Part shown: positions 22,632 to 30,189 of the stretch, one piece after another
Numbering within the stretch: the first letter of the stretch is position 1
Layout: the number at the start of each line of letters is the position of its first letter
Assembly (NCBI GenBank): GCA_964532005.1
Contig: CAZHER010000010.1
Span: 1 to 33,546, forward strand
DNA from: CAYQEU01 sp964532005
GTDB lineage: Bacteria; Patescibacteriota; Doudnabacteria; UBA920
DNA length: 33,546 nt
Direction: 5' to 3'
Notes under the pieces: model-generated
Told to the model about the DNA's origin: nothing
The model's input: the letters and a program-made list of their open reading frames with translations, nothing else
Databases searched by the model: none
Position numbers and translations under genes: made by a program

Positions 22632-24380
22632 ATGGCTAAACAATGGCTTATTGCCCCAGCTCTTCCCGATGAATATTTAGAGCAGTTTCCCGAGCAGAAT
22701 CGGTTGATTTTACAGTTGCTGTATAATCGGGGCGTTGAGCCTATAAACGTTGAACATTTTCTCCAGCCAGAATATTCCAATTTGTACAGCCCGTTTTTGT
22801 TTCAGGAAATGGAAAAAGCTGTTGAGCGGATTTGGCAAGCAATTGAAAACAAAGAAAAAATCTATATTTACGGGGACTACGATGCTGATGCGGTTACAGC
22901 TAACGCTGTATTGCAGCAAACGTTTAGGTATTTAGGGACTGAAGTATCCAGCTATATTCCGGACCGCTTTAGTGAAGGTTATGGTTTGAATGTCGAAGCA
23001 TTCGAAAGACTAAAAGAACAAGGCGCGCAGTTAATAATCACTGTAGACTGCGGCACTAATTCTGTGATCGAAGCGGAGTTTTGTCGTCAAAATGGGATTG
23101 ACTTAATTATTACTGACCATCATGAAATTACCGGGGATACACCCCAAGCTTACGCTTTAATTAACCCTAAAAATCCTGCGGATCTTTATCCTGACAGCCA
23201 GATTACCGGAGTGGGTGTGGCATACAAGCTGGCTGTTGCGCTTCTTTCAAACCAAACAAAAGTTTGTGCTATGAAAGGCATTGCAGAAGAGGAATATGTC
23301 CCTGAATGGGATAAGTGGTTTTTGGATCTGGTAGCAATTGGTACGGTGGCAGACGTGCATTCGCTCTTGGGAGAAAATAGGATTCTGGTACGGTTTGGTC
23401 TAAAAGTTTTGGCAAAAACAAAATGGATAGGCTTACGCCAGTTGCTGGACAATGCCGGGATTGATCGTGTACATGAAGTTTTTGATACCAGAACCCTGGG
23501 CTTTGTTGTAGCCCCTAGAATTAATGCCGCAGGCCGTTTGGAGCATGCTGATATTGCTTTGAGCTTACTAGTTTCAAGAGATTTTGCAGAAGCTATAGAG
23601 CTATCCAATCAATTGGAAAATATCAACAGACGTCGCAAGGATATGACAGCGCGAATCGTTTCAGAAGCTAAAAGTGAAGCAGAGTTTATTTTAGATCGCC
23701 GGGTGTTGATGTTGGCCAATTCCAGTTGGCCGAAAGGTTTGGTTGGGATAGTTGCGGGTAAATTGGTGGATCATTACAAAAAACCGGTTTTGGTTTTAGA
23801 AAAAGGGGAAATGCATTCAACAGGTTCGGCGCGCAGTTTTGGAAATTTTAATATCGTTGAGTGCCTGAAAATAAATTCACATTTACTTGTTAAGTACGGA
23901 GGTCATAAGCAAGCAGCAGGGTTGACCGTTGCCAGCGAAAATTTAGAAGTTTTGTACCAAGAAATATTGCGTTTTGCAGATTCCCAGCCCGAGCCCGAGG
24001 ATAAAAGAGAGACATTGAACATAGAGGCAGAGCTGTTTGCTGGTGATATAAGAATGGAAACAGCAGAGGATATTGCCAGACTAGAACCTTACGGTGAAGG
24101 AAATCCAGTGCCGGTGTTTTCTGTTAGGGGTGCGGAATTAATAAATTTTCGGTTGGTGGGAGCAAAGCAGCAACATATTCAGTTGACCGTGAGATTGGAA
24201 GATGTTTCTTTGGATTGCATTGGGTTTAATTTGGGTTATATTGCTCCGAGACTAAACTCTGGAACAAAGTTGGATTTGGCCGGAGAATTAATTACCGATT
24301 CCTGGCAGGGGATGAAAAAGTTAAAAATGAAGCTTGTTGATATTAAAATAGAAGACCATGCCCAAGAGATTAGTGATTAA
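22632..24380 (+). CDS. recJ: Single-stranded-DNA-specific exonuclease RecJ
   Basis: 5'-3' single-strand exonuclease used in recombination and mismatch repair. 582 residues, normal length. DHH-domain motifs appear in order: YGDYDADAVT (Asp82, 84, 86), ITVDCGTN (Asp139), ITDHHE (Asp162-His-His164), a LVAIGTVADVHSL motif near residue 237, and APRINAAGRLEHA. The DHHA1 domain is marked by KYGGHKQAAGL and the C-terminal OB-like domain by EPYGEGNPVPVF. The common D-Y-D-x-D-G is DYDADA here, a Gly to Ala change next to the metal site. It overlaps the RNase H gene by 23 bases. Both act on nucleic-acid strands, so joint expression makes sense. Confidence 0.95.
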   Translation: MAKQWLIAPALPDEYLEQFPEQNRLILQLLYNRGVEPINVEHFLQPEYSNLYSPFLFQEMEKAVERIWQAIENKEKIYIYGDYDADAVTANAVLQQTFRYLGTEVSSYIPDRFSEGYGLNVEAFERLKEQGAQLIITVDCGTNSVIEAEFCRQNGIDLIITDHHEITGDTPQAYALINPKNPADLYPDSQITGVGVAYKLAVALLSNQTKVCAMKGIAEEEYVPEWDKWFLDLVAIGTVADVHSLLGENRILVRFGLKVLAKTKWIGLRQLLDNAGIDRVHEVFDTRTLGFVVAPRINAAGRLEHADIALSLLVSRDFAEAIELSNQLENINRRRKDMTARIVSEAKSEAEFILDRRVLMLANSSWPKGLVGIVAGKLVDHYKKPVLVLEKGEMHSTGSARSFGNFNIVECLKINSHLLVKYGGHKQAAGLTVASENLEVLYQEILRFADSQPEPEDKRETLNIEAELFAGDIRMETAEDIARLEPYGEGNPVPVFSVRGAELINFRLVGAKQQHIQLTVRLEDVSLDCIGFNLGYIAPRLNSGTKLDLAGELITDSWQGMKKLKMKLVDIKIEDHAQEISD

Positions 24381-24771
24381 TACTGACGGGGGTTCTAGGG
24401 GGAACCCTGGTCCTGCAGCCATAGGAGTTTTTATTAAAGATGCTGACAGCAGTGAGGTTGTGTTTGAGCACGGGGGGTACATTGGTGAAACCACCAACAA
24501 TATTGCCGAGTATAAAGCGCTTTTAAAAGCTGTGGAAACAGCTCGCGACATGGGAGCAGTTGAAATTCAGGTCAATATGGATTCTGAATTGATAGTCAGA
24601 CAGATGCTCGGACAATACAAAATAAAACAACCAGCTCTGCAAGAGTTGGCCGGGCAAGTTGTAAAAATTTTAAAATCTTTTAAAAAATATAGTTTTACCC
24701 ATGTCAGGCGCGAATTCAACAAGGAGGCTGATGCTTTGGTGAACCAGGCGCTTGACGCTCAGATAATGTGA
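24358..24771 (+). CDS. Ribonuclease H type I-like protein
   Basis: 137 residues. The RNase HI catalytic set is complete: Asp10 (NTDGGSRGNPGPAA), Glu51 (NNIAEYKAL), Asp75 (VNMDSELIVRQM) and Asp125 (NKEADALVN). It should cut the RNA strand of RNA-DNA hybrids. The NTDGGSRGNPGPA form with a short C-terminus and no basic protrusion resembles the RnhA-like proteins of Gram-positive bacteria and archaea more than the E. coli enzyme. The start lies 23 bases inside recJ. It ends only 2 bases from the end of a convergent minus-strand gene, with no terminator between them. Confidence 0.93.
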   Translation: MPKRLVINTDGGSRGNPGPAAIGVFIKDADSSEVVFEHGGYIGETTNNIAEYKALLKAVETARDMGAVEIQVNMDSELIVRQMLGQYKIKQPALQELAGQVVKILKSFKKYSFTHVRREFNKEADALVNQALDAQIM

Positions 24772-24773
24772 CC

Positions 24774-26054
24774 TTAGCGCAAACGGAAAAACTTTAAGGT
24801 GTTACCATCTAAGAAATATACCCAGCTGTGCGAAGGGTCCGTGGCATATTTTTCTATGCTTGTTCCCGAGCCTATTAAATAATTGTTGATCTGGTCGCGA
24901 TTGTCCATCTCCGCAGCATGTATGCTATTTTCCGACAAATACAACACATAGCCAATATCGGTTTTGCCTTGAGGTTGCTTGATCGATTCTCCTTGCCGGA
25001 TTATTAGGTCTCCGGAAGCCCTGCTAAAATCATATACATAAAGCTCGTTTCCGGTAGTGTAAGTTAAGGCTGGCGCTTCTGCATCAAAACCGATTTCTGT
25101 TATTCCTGACAATAACATTTCCAAGCTCTCATTGATTCTATAAAGAGTTCCATCTCCAAGGACAAAAGCCTCTTTTGGTCTGGAGATAAATAGGCGAGAA
25201 TTTGTAAACAAAGGGAGGTTGTCTATTAGAGTCTGTGTTTGAGCAGGACTATACAATGGGCTGTATACCAATGTTTGCGTGGCAGAGCCAGTTTTTAACT
25301 GGTACAAAGAATTTCCCTGAAATGCAAAGGCAGAAACATTTTCGGAAATTGCTTGCTGTTTACCATTTTCAGTGTTGGTTTTGTATAGTATCCCTGCGTT
25401 GATATGGTACAGCGAATCTTCTGGGCCAAAAGAATAATTTTGCCCGTCTGACAAGGTGATGGGTTTTTGGGAAAGATCGATCTGGTCGTAAACAAATCTC
25501 TTATCTCCGCATACGAGCATAACAAGATTTTGGGTAGGACTGGCAGTTACATTTTGGCATTTTTGTTCTAGTTTTATAGAGTCAGTAATTGCAGTTTCTG
25601 CTAGATCAGTTTTAACGAGTTCGTGGTCCGTGAGAAGTAACGTAAAATCATTACCAACAAAAAAATCTAGTATTCCAGAAAAAACTATAACTGGTGCCGG
25701 ATCTTTTTTTATTAGATGAAGTTCCGGAAGTCGACTGCTGGTCCACGTTACCTTACCGGATTTGATTTCTAGTTTTTTGTTCCAGTCAAAATAGCCTTCT
25801 TTACGTATGGAAACTTGGTATTCTTTGGCATCCAAAAAACGAATACTGGCTGGCGATGTGCCGTTGTCTTCATTGTCAAGAAAAATTTCTGCTTTGCTGG
25901 GTTCTGTTTTCACAGAAAGTAAACCAGTAGAAGTCAGACTATCTTTGTCCCAATCATAGCTAAACCCGCTCACGTAAAATACTATGAGCGGGGAAATAAT
26001 CCCGAAAACTACAAATCCTAAACCGATAAATAAGTAGCGCGTTCGCCTTTTCAT
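24774..26054 (-). CDS. Membrane-anchored PEGA-domain protein
   Basis: 426 residues on the minus strand. The basic N-terminus (MKRRTR) and one membrane segment (about 8-29) anchor a large outside portion. Residues about 44-105 form a PEGA domain: GLLSVKTEPSKAEIFLDNED, then NGTSPASIRFL and YQVSIRKEGYFDW, the standard strand pattern of PEGA. The remaining 310 residues are beta-rich with repeats of short hydrophobic strands (for example LLLTDHELVKTDL and LVYSPLY) that could form a beta-propeller; this is inference. PEGA proteins are common on candidate-phyla and archaeal surfaces, with roles in attachment or S-layer binding suspected. Only two cysteines are seen, close together (about residues 164 and 177). 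Its -10 box lies about 12 bases from the start. Confidence 0.82.
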   Translation of the reverse strand: MKRRTRYLFIGLGFVVFGIISPLIVFYVSGFSYDWDKDSLTSTGLLSVKTEPSKAEIFLDNEDNGTSPASIRFLDAKEYQVSIRKEGYFDWNKKLEIKSGKVTWTSSRLPELHLIKKDPAPVIVFSGILDFFVGNDFTLLLTDHELVKTDLAETAITDSIKLEQKCQNVTASPTQNLVMLVCGDKRFVYDQIDLSQKPITLSDGQNYSFGPEDSLYHINAGILYKTNTENGKQQAISENVSAFAFQGNSLYQLKTGSATQTLVYSPLYSPAQTQTLIDNLPLFTNSRLFISRPKEAFVLGDGTLYRINESLEMLLSGITEIGFDAEAPALTYTTGNELYVYDFSRASGDLIIRQGESIKQPQGKTDIGYVLYLSENSIHAAEMDNRDQINNYLIGSGTSIEKYATDPSHSWVYFLDGNTLKFFRLR

Positions 26055-26062
26055 AAAGTAGC

Positions 26063-26084
26063 CTTATTTTACAGTAAAATAGGG
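26063..26084. promoter_or_regulatory. Inverted repeat holding the -10 box of the PEGA gene
   Basis: ATTTTAC-A-GTAAAAT at 26066-26080 is a perfect 7-base inverted repeat around one base. Its left arm read on the minus strand gives TAAAAT, placed so that transcription would begin about 5 bases before the ATG at 26054. It may be only a symmetrical -10 region, or an operator shared with divergent mreB. Confidence 0.45.
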
Positions 26085-26097
26085 GTTTTTACTAGTC

Positions 26098-26126
26098 CTG
26101 ACAATACGGCGGGTTTTTGATATAAT
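26098..26126 (+). promoter_or_regulatory. Sigma70-type promoter of mreB, near-leaderless
   Basis: CTGACA (26098-26103), 17-base spacer, TGA-TATAAT (26118-26126). The predicted transcription start is about 4 bases before the mreB ATG at 26137, leaving no room for a ribosome-binding site. Confidence 0.78.
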
Positions 26127-26136
26127 TAGGTATAAA

Positions 26137-27144
26137 ATGTTTCAAGCAAAGATAGGAATTGATCTAGGTACGGCAAACACTTTAGTGCATTTGCCTAAAA
26201 AGGGGATCGTTATAAACGAGCCTACTGTTGTTGCCATTTCCCTTGAAGATAACCGTATTTTGGCTGTTGGTCAGGAGGCTAAAGAAATGCTTGGACGAAC
26301 ACCCGAAACTATTGTGGCTAACCGGCCGATGAAAGATGGGGTCATTGCTGATTACAGGGTTACAGAAGCAATGTTGCGTTATTTTATAAATAAAGCTTTG
26401 GGTAGAGTTCGTTTTTTTCGTCCCGAAGTTATGATTTCAGTTCCCGGTGGAATTACTTCCACCGAAAGGCGAGCGGTAATAGAAGCTGCTCAAGCTGCAG
26501 GTGCAAAATCCGCTTTTGTGATTAAGGAAACTGTTGCGGCTGCTATTGGAGCAGGTATTCCAATTTCTTCCGCATCCGGCAATTTAATTATAGATATGGG
26601 TGGCGGAACTACTGACGTTGCGGTATTAAGTCTCGGCGGTATTGTTAACTCGACTTCTGTCCGAGTTGCCGGAAACCGATTGGACCAGGCGATAGTTGAT
26701 TTTGTCCGCAAGAAGCACGGGCTGGCTATTGGAGACAGAACCGCAGAAGAAATTAAAATTACTATCGGCTCTGCGATGCTTCTCCCGGAAGAAGAAGTCA
26801 TGGAAGTAAAAGGACGTGACATGATTACCGGCCTTCCTAAAACCGTTACCGTTTCCACCAATGAAGTTGTGGAAGCGATTTCAGAGGAGCTCAAAGAAAT
26901 TGTAAAAGCGGTAAAGATAGTTTTACAGGATACCCCACCAGAATTGGCCAGCGATATCATAGACAAAGGAATGATTATGACGGGCGGTACGGCACAGCTT
27001 CGCAATTTAGATCATTACATAGCCCAGGAGGTTGGGGTACCGTGTTATTTGGCAGAAGATGCACTGCTGTGCGTAGCTCGCGGCACCGGAGTCGCATTGG
27101 ACAATTTAGACAGTTATAAAAAAAGTATTCTCAGTATTAAGTAA
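26137..27144 (+). CDS. mreB: Rod-shape determining protein MreB
   Basis: Bacterial actin that guides lateral wall synthesis. 335 residues, normal length. Actin-fold ATP motifs are clear: phosphate 1 IGIDLGTANTLVH, phosphate 2 LIIDMGGGTTDVAVLSLGGI, adenosine motif MIMTGGTAQLRNLD. The segment RPMKDGVIADY is typical of MreB rather than DnaK or FtsA. Its presence implies an elongated or at least MreB-organised cell with peptidoglycan. There is no mreC/mreD next to it; instead a histidine-phosphatase-like gene starts immediately after its stop. It has its own near-leaderless promoter and is divergent from the PEGA-domain gene. Confidence 0.96.
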   Translation: MFQAKIGIDLGTANTLVHLPKKGIVINEPTVVAISLEDNRILAVGQEAKEMLGRTPETIVANRPMKDGVIADYRVTEAMLRYFINKALGRVRFFRPEVMISVPGGITSTERRAVIEAAQAAGAKSAFVIKETVAAAIGAGIPISSASGNLIIDMGGGTTDVAVLSLGGIVNSTSVRVAGNRLDQAIVDFVRKKHGLAIGDRTAEEIKITIGSAMLLPEEEVMEVKGRDMITGLPKTVTVSTNEVVEAISEELKEIVKAVKIVLQDTPPELASDIIDKGMIMTGGTAQLRNLDHYIAQEVGVPCYLAEDALLCVARGTGVALDNLDSYKKSILSIK

Positions 27145-27666
27145 ATGATCCTATATTTAGCCCGACACGGTGAGACTGATGTTAATAAGGAAAAAAGAGC
27201 CTGCGGCAGGATCGATGCCCCCATTAACAGCCTAGGGGTTTCTCAAGCAGAAGAAATGGCACTGGCGGTGCCAAAAGATATTGTCGCGATCTATTGTTCA
27301 TCATTGCAACGCACAAAACAAACGGCAGAGATAGTTAATAAAAATTTGAATTTACCAATTTATGTTGCAGATCAATTGACTGAGCGCGACTTTGGGTCTT
27401 TGTCAGGTAAACTGTGGGATGACTGGGATCAGGATTTGAGAAAGCTGGATAAAGCGCAGCAGTATAATTATCAACCATATGGCGGGGAATCAGTGGATGA
27501 TGTAAAAGTAAGGTTAACTGTTTTTCTCAACGATATTCAAGCAAAGTATGAATCTCCGGTCTTAGGTATTACGTCCGGAGGTATTATTAGACTACTGCAT
27601 CATATGTTGCACAGTGAATCACATGGACATATACCGAATGGGTCAATTCATAAATTTGAGGTTTAA
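27145..27666 (+). CDS. Histidine phosphatase superfamily protein lacking the second catalytic His
   Basis: 173 residues. The N-terminus LARHGETDVN has the RHG motif (Arg7-His8-Gly9) of the phosphoglycerate mutase/acid phosphatase superfamily. CSSLQRTKQTAEIV and the acidic LTERDFGSLSG are also typical. The second histidine, usually in S-H-G-G, is replaced by Ser144 in ITSGGIIRLLH. The fold should be kept, but the usual role of that residue in phosphate binding and catalysis is lost or altered. Possible roles are a phosphatase on a small sugar phosphate with altered chemistry, or a non-catalytic binder. It begins directly after the mreB stop, so the two are likely co-transcribed. As GpmI is encoded nearby, this is unlikely to be the glycolytic mutase. 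Confidence 0.85.
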   Translation: MILYLARHGETDVNKEKRACGRIDAPINSLGVSQAEEMALAVPKDIVAIYCSSLQRTKQTAEIVNKNLNLPIYVADQLTERDFGSLSGKLWDDWDQDLRKLDKAQQYNYQPYGGESVDDVKVRLTVFLNDIQAKYESPVLGITSGGIIRLLHHMLHSESHGHIPNGSIHKFEV

Positions 27667-27667
27667 T

Positions 27668-27696
27668 TTGTTCATATCTGATAATTGTCGTATAAT
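27668..27696 (+). promoter_or_regulatory. Sigma70-type promoter for the 27731 gene
   Basis: TTGTTC (27668-27673), 17-base spacer, TATAAT (27691-27696). The leader is about 28 bases, A-rich, and ends GAAACGAAACAAAA right before the ATG, like the leaders at 4112 and 7113. Confidence 0.68.
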
Positions 27697-27730
27697 AGAA
27701 GAAAGTTAAGAGTATAGAAACGAAACAAAA

Positions 27731-28387
27731 ATGAAGAAGAAACTTTATGTATTGCTATGCATGGTGTTGGGTCTGGCATTAATGCTTATCATTCAACGTT
27801 CAGGCGTGGCAATCTACACTATCGTGTCAGATAGCTACCCTGCTTATGATCTCCTTACCATAACGCAGTTTCAGGTTGCAAATTGGACAACTTTGACTTT
27901 GGCAATTTTAGTAGGACTGGTTTATGGAAATTTTTTAGGACACCACTGGTATCCGTTGGTGTATAAAGAAGAAAATTCGGATCAGAATATCAAAGCCAAT
28001 GTTTCCAAGTCTCAGGAAGACATGAGACAGAAAACAGTGACTATAAAACCGGTCAGAGCTGTGCCCGCAAAAGTTAAACTGCGTAGCGAGGTAAGAAATC
28101 AGAGTTGGGATTTTGACGATTTATTGAACAGAGATGCTCCTGCAGTGGACAGTATGGCAAGCTCTGGACCAACAGTCGCATCAGCTATCAGCTTGGGAGA
28201 AATTTCGCCTAAAACCAAAACAGTGGTTAAACGTTCTGCGAAAACTGTCGCAGCAAAGAATATTTCTGTGAAAGACAAGTCTGGGAAAACGGCAAAGCCT
28301 GCGGTGAAGAAAACCGCAGCCAAAGCGGCTGCTAAGTCAGTTGTCAAAAATCGAGTCAAAAAAACTGCTATCAAAGTCAAAACTTAA
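27731..28387 (+). CDS. Two-TM membrane protein with Lys/Ala-rich histone-like tail
   Basis: 218 residues, family not recognised. Two membrane segments (about 4-23 and 53-73) are joined by a short loop and followed by about 145 cytoplasmic residues. From about residue 155 the tail is highly basic and built from Lys, Ala, Thr and Val (for example KKTAAKAAAKSVVKNRVKK), like histone H1 or the C-terminal arms of some bacterial HU proteins. A Trp/Asp patch (SWDFDDLL, about 122) lies between. The positive-inside rule puts the tail in the cytoplasm, where it could bind DNA, RNA or acidic lipids. This is inference from composition only. It has its own promoter and is followed 9 bases later by another membrane protein and a terminator. 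Confidence 0.78.
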   Translation: MKKKLYVLLCMVLGLALMLIIQRSGVAIYTIVSDSYPAYDLLTITQFQVANWTTLTLAILVGLVYGNFLGHHWYPLVYKEENSDQNIKANVSKSQEDMRQKTVTIKPVRAVPAKVKLRSEVRNQSWDFDDLLNRDAPAVDSMASSGPTVASAISLGEISPKTKTVVKRSAKTVAAKNISVKDKSGKTAKPAVKKTAAKAAAKSVVKNRVKKTAIKVKT

Positions 28388-28396
28388 AATATAGTC

Positions 28397-28753
28397 ATGA
28401 CAGCAAAAAGTCTCATACTTAGTACAATCGGTCTGTTAGTACTTTTAGGTTTGGTCAAAGTATTTTTTATCCTGCTGTTTAATATGGATCCCTGGTATAT
28501 GACCGCTATATTTTTAGCAGTTATTGTCTTGGTTACTACGGGTATAGTGAGAAGGGCAGGAGTGCTAAATAACTTTGAAGTTTTAATAGCGATTATTTTT
28601 TGGACTCCAGTAATACTGCTTTGGGATTTTATAGTACTTGGACCAATTCTGGGTTTGAAAATATATTATACTTTGTATTTTTGGCTTAATTATATAGCTA
28701 TGCTCGTGGCTATAGTACTTTTCCACAAGTGGGCGCCTTTAGATAAAGGGTAA
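28397..28753 (+). CDS. Small membrane protein with about four TM segments
   Basis: 118 residues, family not recognised. Hydrophobic segments lie at about 6-28, 33-52, 60-82 and 88-110, separated by very short polar turns, with no conserved polar pairs that would suggest a transporter or enzyme. The N-terminus has one lysine and the C-terminus ends HKWAPLDKG. It lies 9 bases after the gene for the tailed membrane protein and shares its transcript. The rho-independent terminator right after it begins within its stop codon, which makes this the last gene of a two-gene unit. Confidence 0.72.
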   Translation: MTAKSLILSTIGLLVLLGLVKVFFILLFNMDPWYMTAIFLAVIVLVTTGIVRRAGVLNNFEVLIAIIFWTPVILLWDFIVLGPILGLKIYYTLYFWLNYIAMLVAIVLFHKWAPLDKG

Positions 28754-28777
28754 CCGGCAAATAGCCGGTTTTATTTT
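28752..28777 (+). terminator. Rho-independent terminator before dinB
   Basis: AACCGGC (28752-28758), loop AAATA, GCCGGTT (28764-28770), then TTATTTT. It overlaps the stop codon of the upstream gene and ends 2 bases before the -35 box of dinB. Confidence 0.88.
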
Positions 28778-28778
28778 G

Positions 28779-28808
28779 TTGACCTATGGTATACGATCGT
28801 ATACCATA
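28779..28808 (+). promoter_or_regulatory. dinB promoter covered by a 24-bp perfect palindrome (operator)
   Basis: -35 TTGACC (28779-28784), 17-base spacer and a weak -10 TACCAT (28802-28807). From 28785 to 28808 the DNA is a perfect palindrome: TATGGTATACGA followed by its exact reverse complement. It fills the spacer and the -10, as an operator bound by a dimeric repressor would. The start of transcription falls at about the ATG (28814). The sequence does not match the E. coli, Bacillus or alphaproteobacterial LexA boxes. Confidence 0.8.
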
Positions 28809-28813
28809 TTATT

Positions 28814-30121
28814 ATGTCCAGAATTATTATGCATATCGACATGAACAGTTATTTTGCTTCCTGTGAACAACAGGAAAATGTCTCTTGGCGTGGTAAGCCG
28901 GTCGGAGTATGTGAACATTTAGGAGGCATAATTATTGCTCCCAGCATAGAAGCAAAAAAATGGGGAATTAAAACTGGTACTCCGGTTTGGGAAGCAAAGA
29001 GAATATATCCAAAAATTATTTTAACCCCAACACATCCAGACATTTACCGTAAATATACAAGGAGATTTATGAAGGTTTTAGAAGATTATACGGAGCAGGT
29101 GGAGAAATATAGCATAGATGAAGCTTTTGTGGATTTGTCCAAAGCCTGCAATATTAGAAAGCCGGACAAAGACCAAGTACTGGTTAAAACTGATCCTTGG
29201 CAGGAAGCAGAACGAATTGCTCAAGAGATTAAAGTTCGCATTACCAAAGAAGTAGGAGATTGGCTGCAGGTTTCTGTTGGAATAGGGGATAACAAATTAG
29301 TTGCCAAAATAGCTTCGGATTTGCGAAAACCAAATGGACTGGTTGTTGTGCAGCCACAAAATAAGCACAAGCTGTACGACCAATTAAAGCTGACCGATAT
29401 TCCCGGTATAGCTACTCGGATGGAAAAAAGGCTTAATAGCTTGGGGGTGAGAACCTTAAAGAATCTTCGCGACTATCCTTTATCAAAGTTGGTGAGTAGG
29501 TTTGGAATCGCGGGATATCATTTGTATAGCATGGGACAGTTGCAGGGAAGCTGGAAAGAAAATTTTTCTACAGTAGAAGACGACCCGTTAAAATCGATTG
29601 GGCACGTGTACACCATTTCCAAAGAGTTTCGATCCAGCTCGTCTTTAGAGCCAGTTCTGTTCAAGTTGTCGGAAATGGTAGCTACGCGATTGCGAACAAA
29701 TAAGCTTTTTGGCAACGTATTGTCTGTGCATTTGCATGATAGTAATAGGAGCTGTTCAGGAAAAAGCAGAAAACTTGGTTACTATATCAATGATGGCAGG
29801 GAGATTTATTTGGAATGTATGGATCTGTTAAAGAAAAGCAATGTAAGTCTAGAAAATATTAGGAAAAATTTATATCTGGTAGGAGTAACGGTATCTGGGT
29901 TAAGAAAGTTTTTTAATCAACAAGGGCTGTTTCCTATAGTTGCAAAAACTGGTCGTTTAGCAAAAGCTTTGGATAAAATTAACCATAAGTATGACGATTT
30001 TACAATTGCCAGAGTTCCTGTATGGCAAGCTCGTCATATTATTCGAGACTCAATAGGTTTTGGCAGGATGAAAGAATTTAAAACCAGCAGCACCAGAGGT
30101 TTTCATGGCAGGCAGCAATAG
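28814..30121 (+). CDS. dinB: Y-family translesion DNA polymerase (DinB/Pol IV type)
   Basis: 435 residues. It copies damaged DNA with low fidelity. Palm motifs: HIDMNSYFAS with catalytic Asp9 and likely steric-gate Phe14, and KYSIDEAFVDLS with Asp102 and Glu103. Thumb helix-hairpin-helix motifs follow (LTDIPGIATRMEKRLNSLGV, about 195-215), then the little finger domain. E. coli DinB has 351 residues. This protein has about 80 more, ending with a region (IARVPVWQARHIIRDSIGFG) of the kind found in longer Gram-positive UvrX/YqjW-type enzymes. No sliding-clamp motif was confidently seen. The gene stands alone between a terminator and the next promoter, under a palindromic operator, consistent with damage-inducible control. 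Confidence 0.93.
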   Translation: MSRIIMHIDMNSYFASCEQQENVSWRGKPVGVCEHLGGIIIAPSIEAKKWGIKTGTPVWEAKRIYPKIILTPTHPDIYRKYTRRFMKVLEDYTEQVEKYSIDEAFVDLSKACNIRKPDKDQVLVKTDPWQEAERIAQEIKVRITKEVGDWLQVSVGIGDNKLVAKIASDLRKPNGLVVVQPQNKHKLYDQLKLTDIPGIATRMEKRLNSLGVRTLKNLRDYPLSKLVSRFGIAGYHLYSMGQLQGSWKENFSTVEDDPLKSIGHVYTISKEFRSSSSLEPVLFKLSEMVATRLRTNKLFGNVLSVHLHDSNRSCSGKSRKLGYYINDGREIYLECMDLLKKSNVSLENIRKNLYLVGVTVSGLRKFFNQQGLFPIVAKTGRLAKALDKINHKYDDFTIARVPVWQARHIIRDSIGFGRMKEFKTSSTRGFHGRQQ

Positions 30122-30141
30122 TGTTTAATTTTAAACAAATA

Positions 30142-30150
30142 TGGTATAAT
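30142..30150 (+). promoter_or_regulatory. Extended -10 promoter for the sensor-kinase unit
   Basis: TGG-TATAAT at 30142-30150, starting about 20 bases after the dinB stop. The predicted leader to the ATG at 30190 is about 33 bases. This box argues that the in-frame GTG at 30121 is not the start of the next gene. GTTTAA-TT-TTAAAC (30122-30135) just upstream is a small inverted repeat near the -35 position. Confidence 0.65.
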
Positions 30151-30189
30151 AAAGGCGAATTTAGAGGCTTATTTAGCCGAAATTTGGTT

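Noticed and set aside
23186..23608. 140-codon open frame on the minus strand within recJ
   Set aside because: Shadow of conserved RecJ codons, with no family motif or start signals.
26490..27005. 171-codon open frame on the minus strand
   Set aside because: Fully antisense to mreB, Ser/Thr/Ile-rich shadow composition, no promoter or ribosome site; mreB codons explain it.
27145..27666. Annotation as the glycolytic 2,3-bisphosphoglycerate-dependent mutase
   Set aside because: Too short (173 residues) and lacks the second catalytic His; a full cofactor-independent mutase is encoded at 20978.
30122..30135. GTTTAA-TT-TTAAAC inverted repeat as a specific operator
   Set aside because: Short, AT-only apart from its ends and likely by chance in such DNA; noted only within the promoter entry.
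30121..30189. GTG at 30121 as the start of the 111-residue protein
   Set aside because: It precedes the extended -10 box at 30142 and would add residues encoded by promoter sequence; the ATG at 30190 is preferred.
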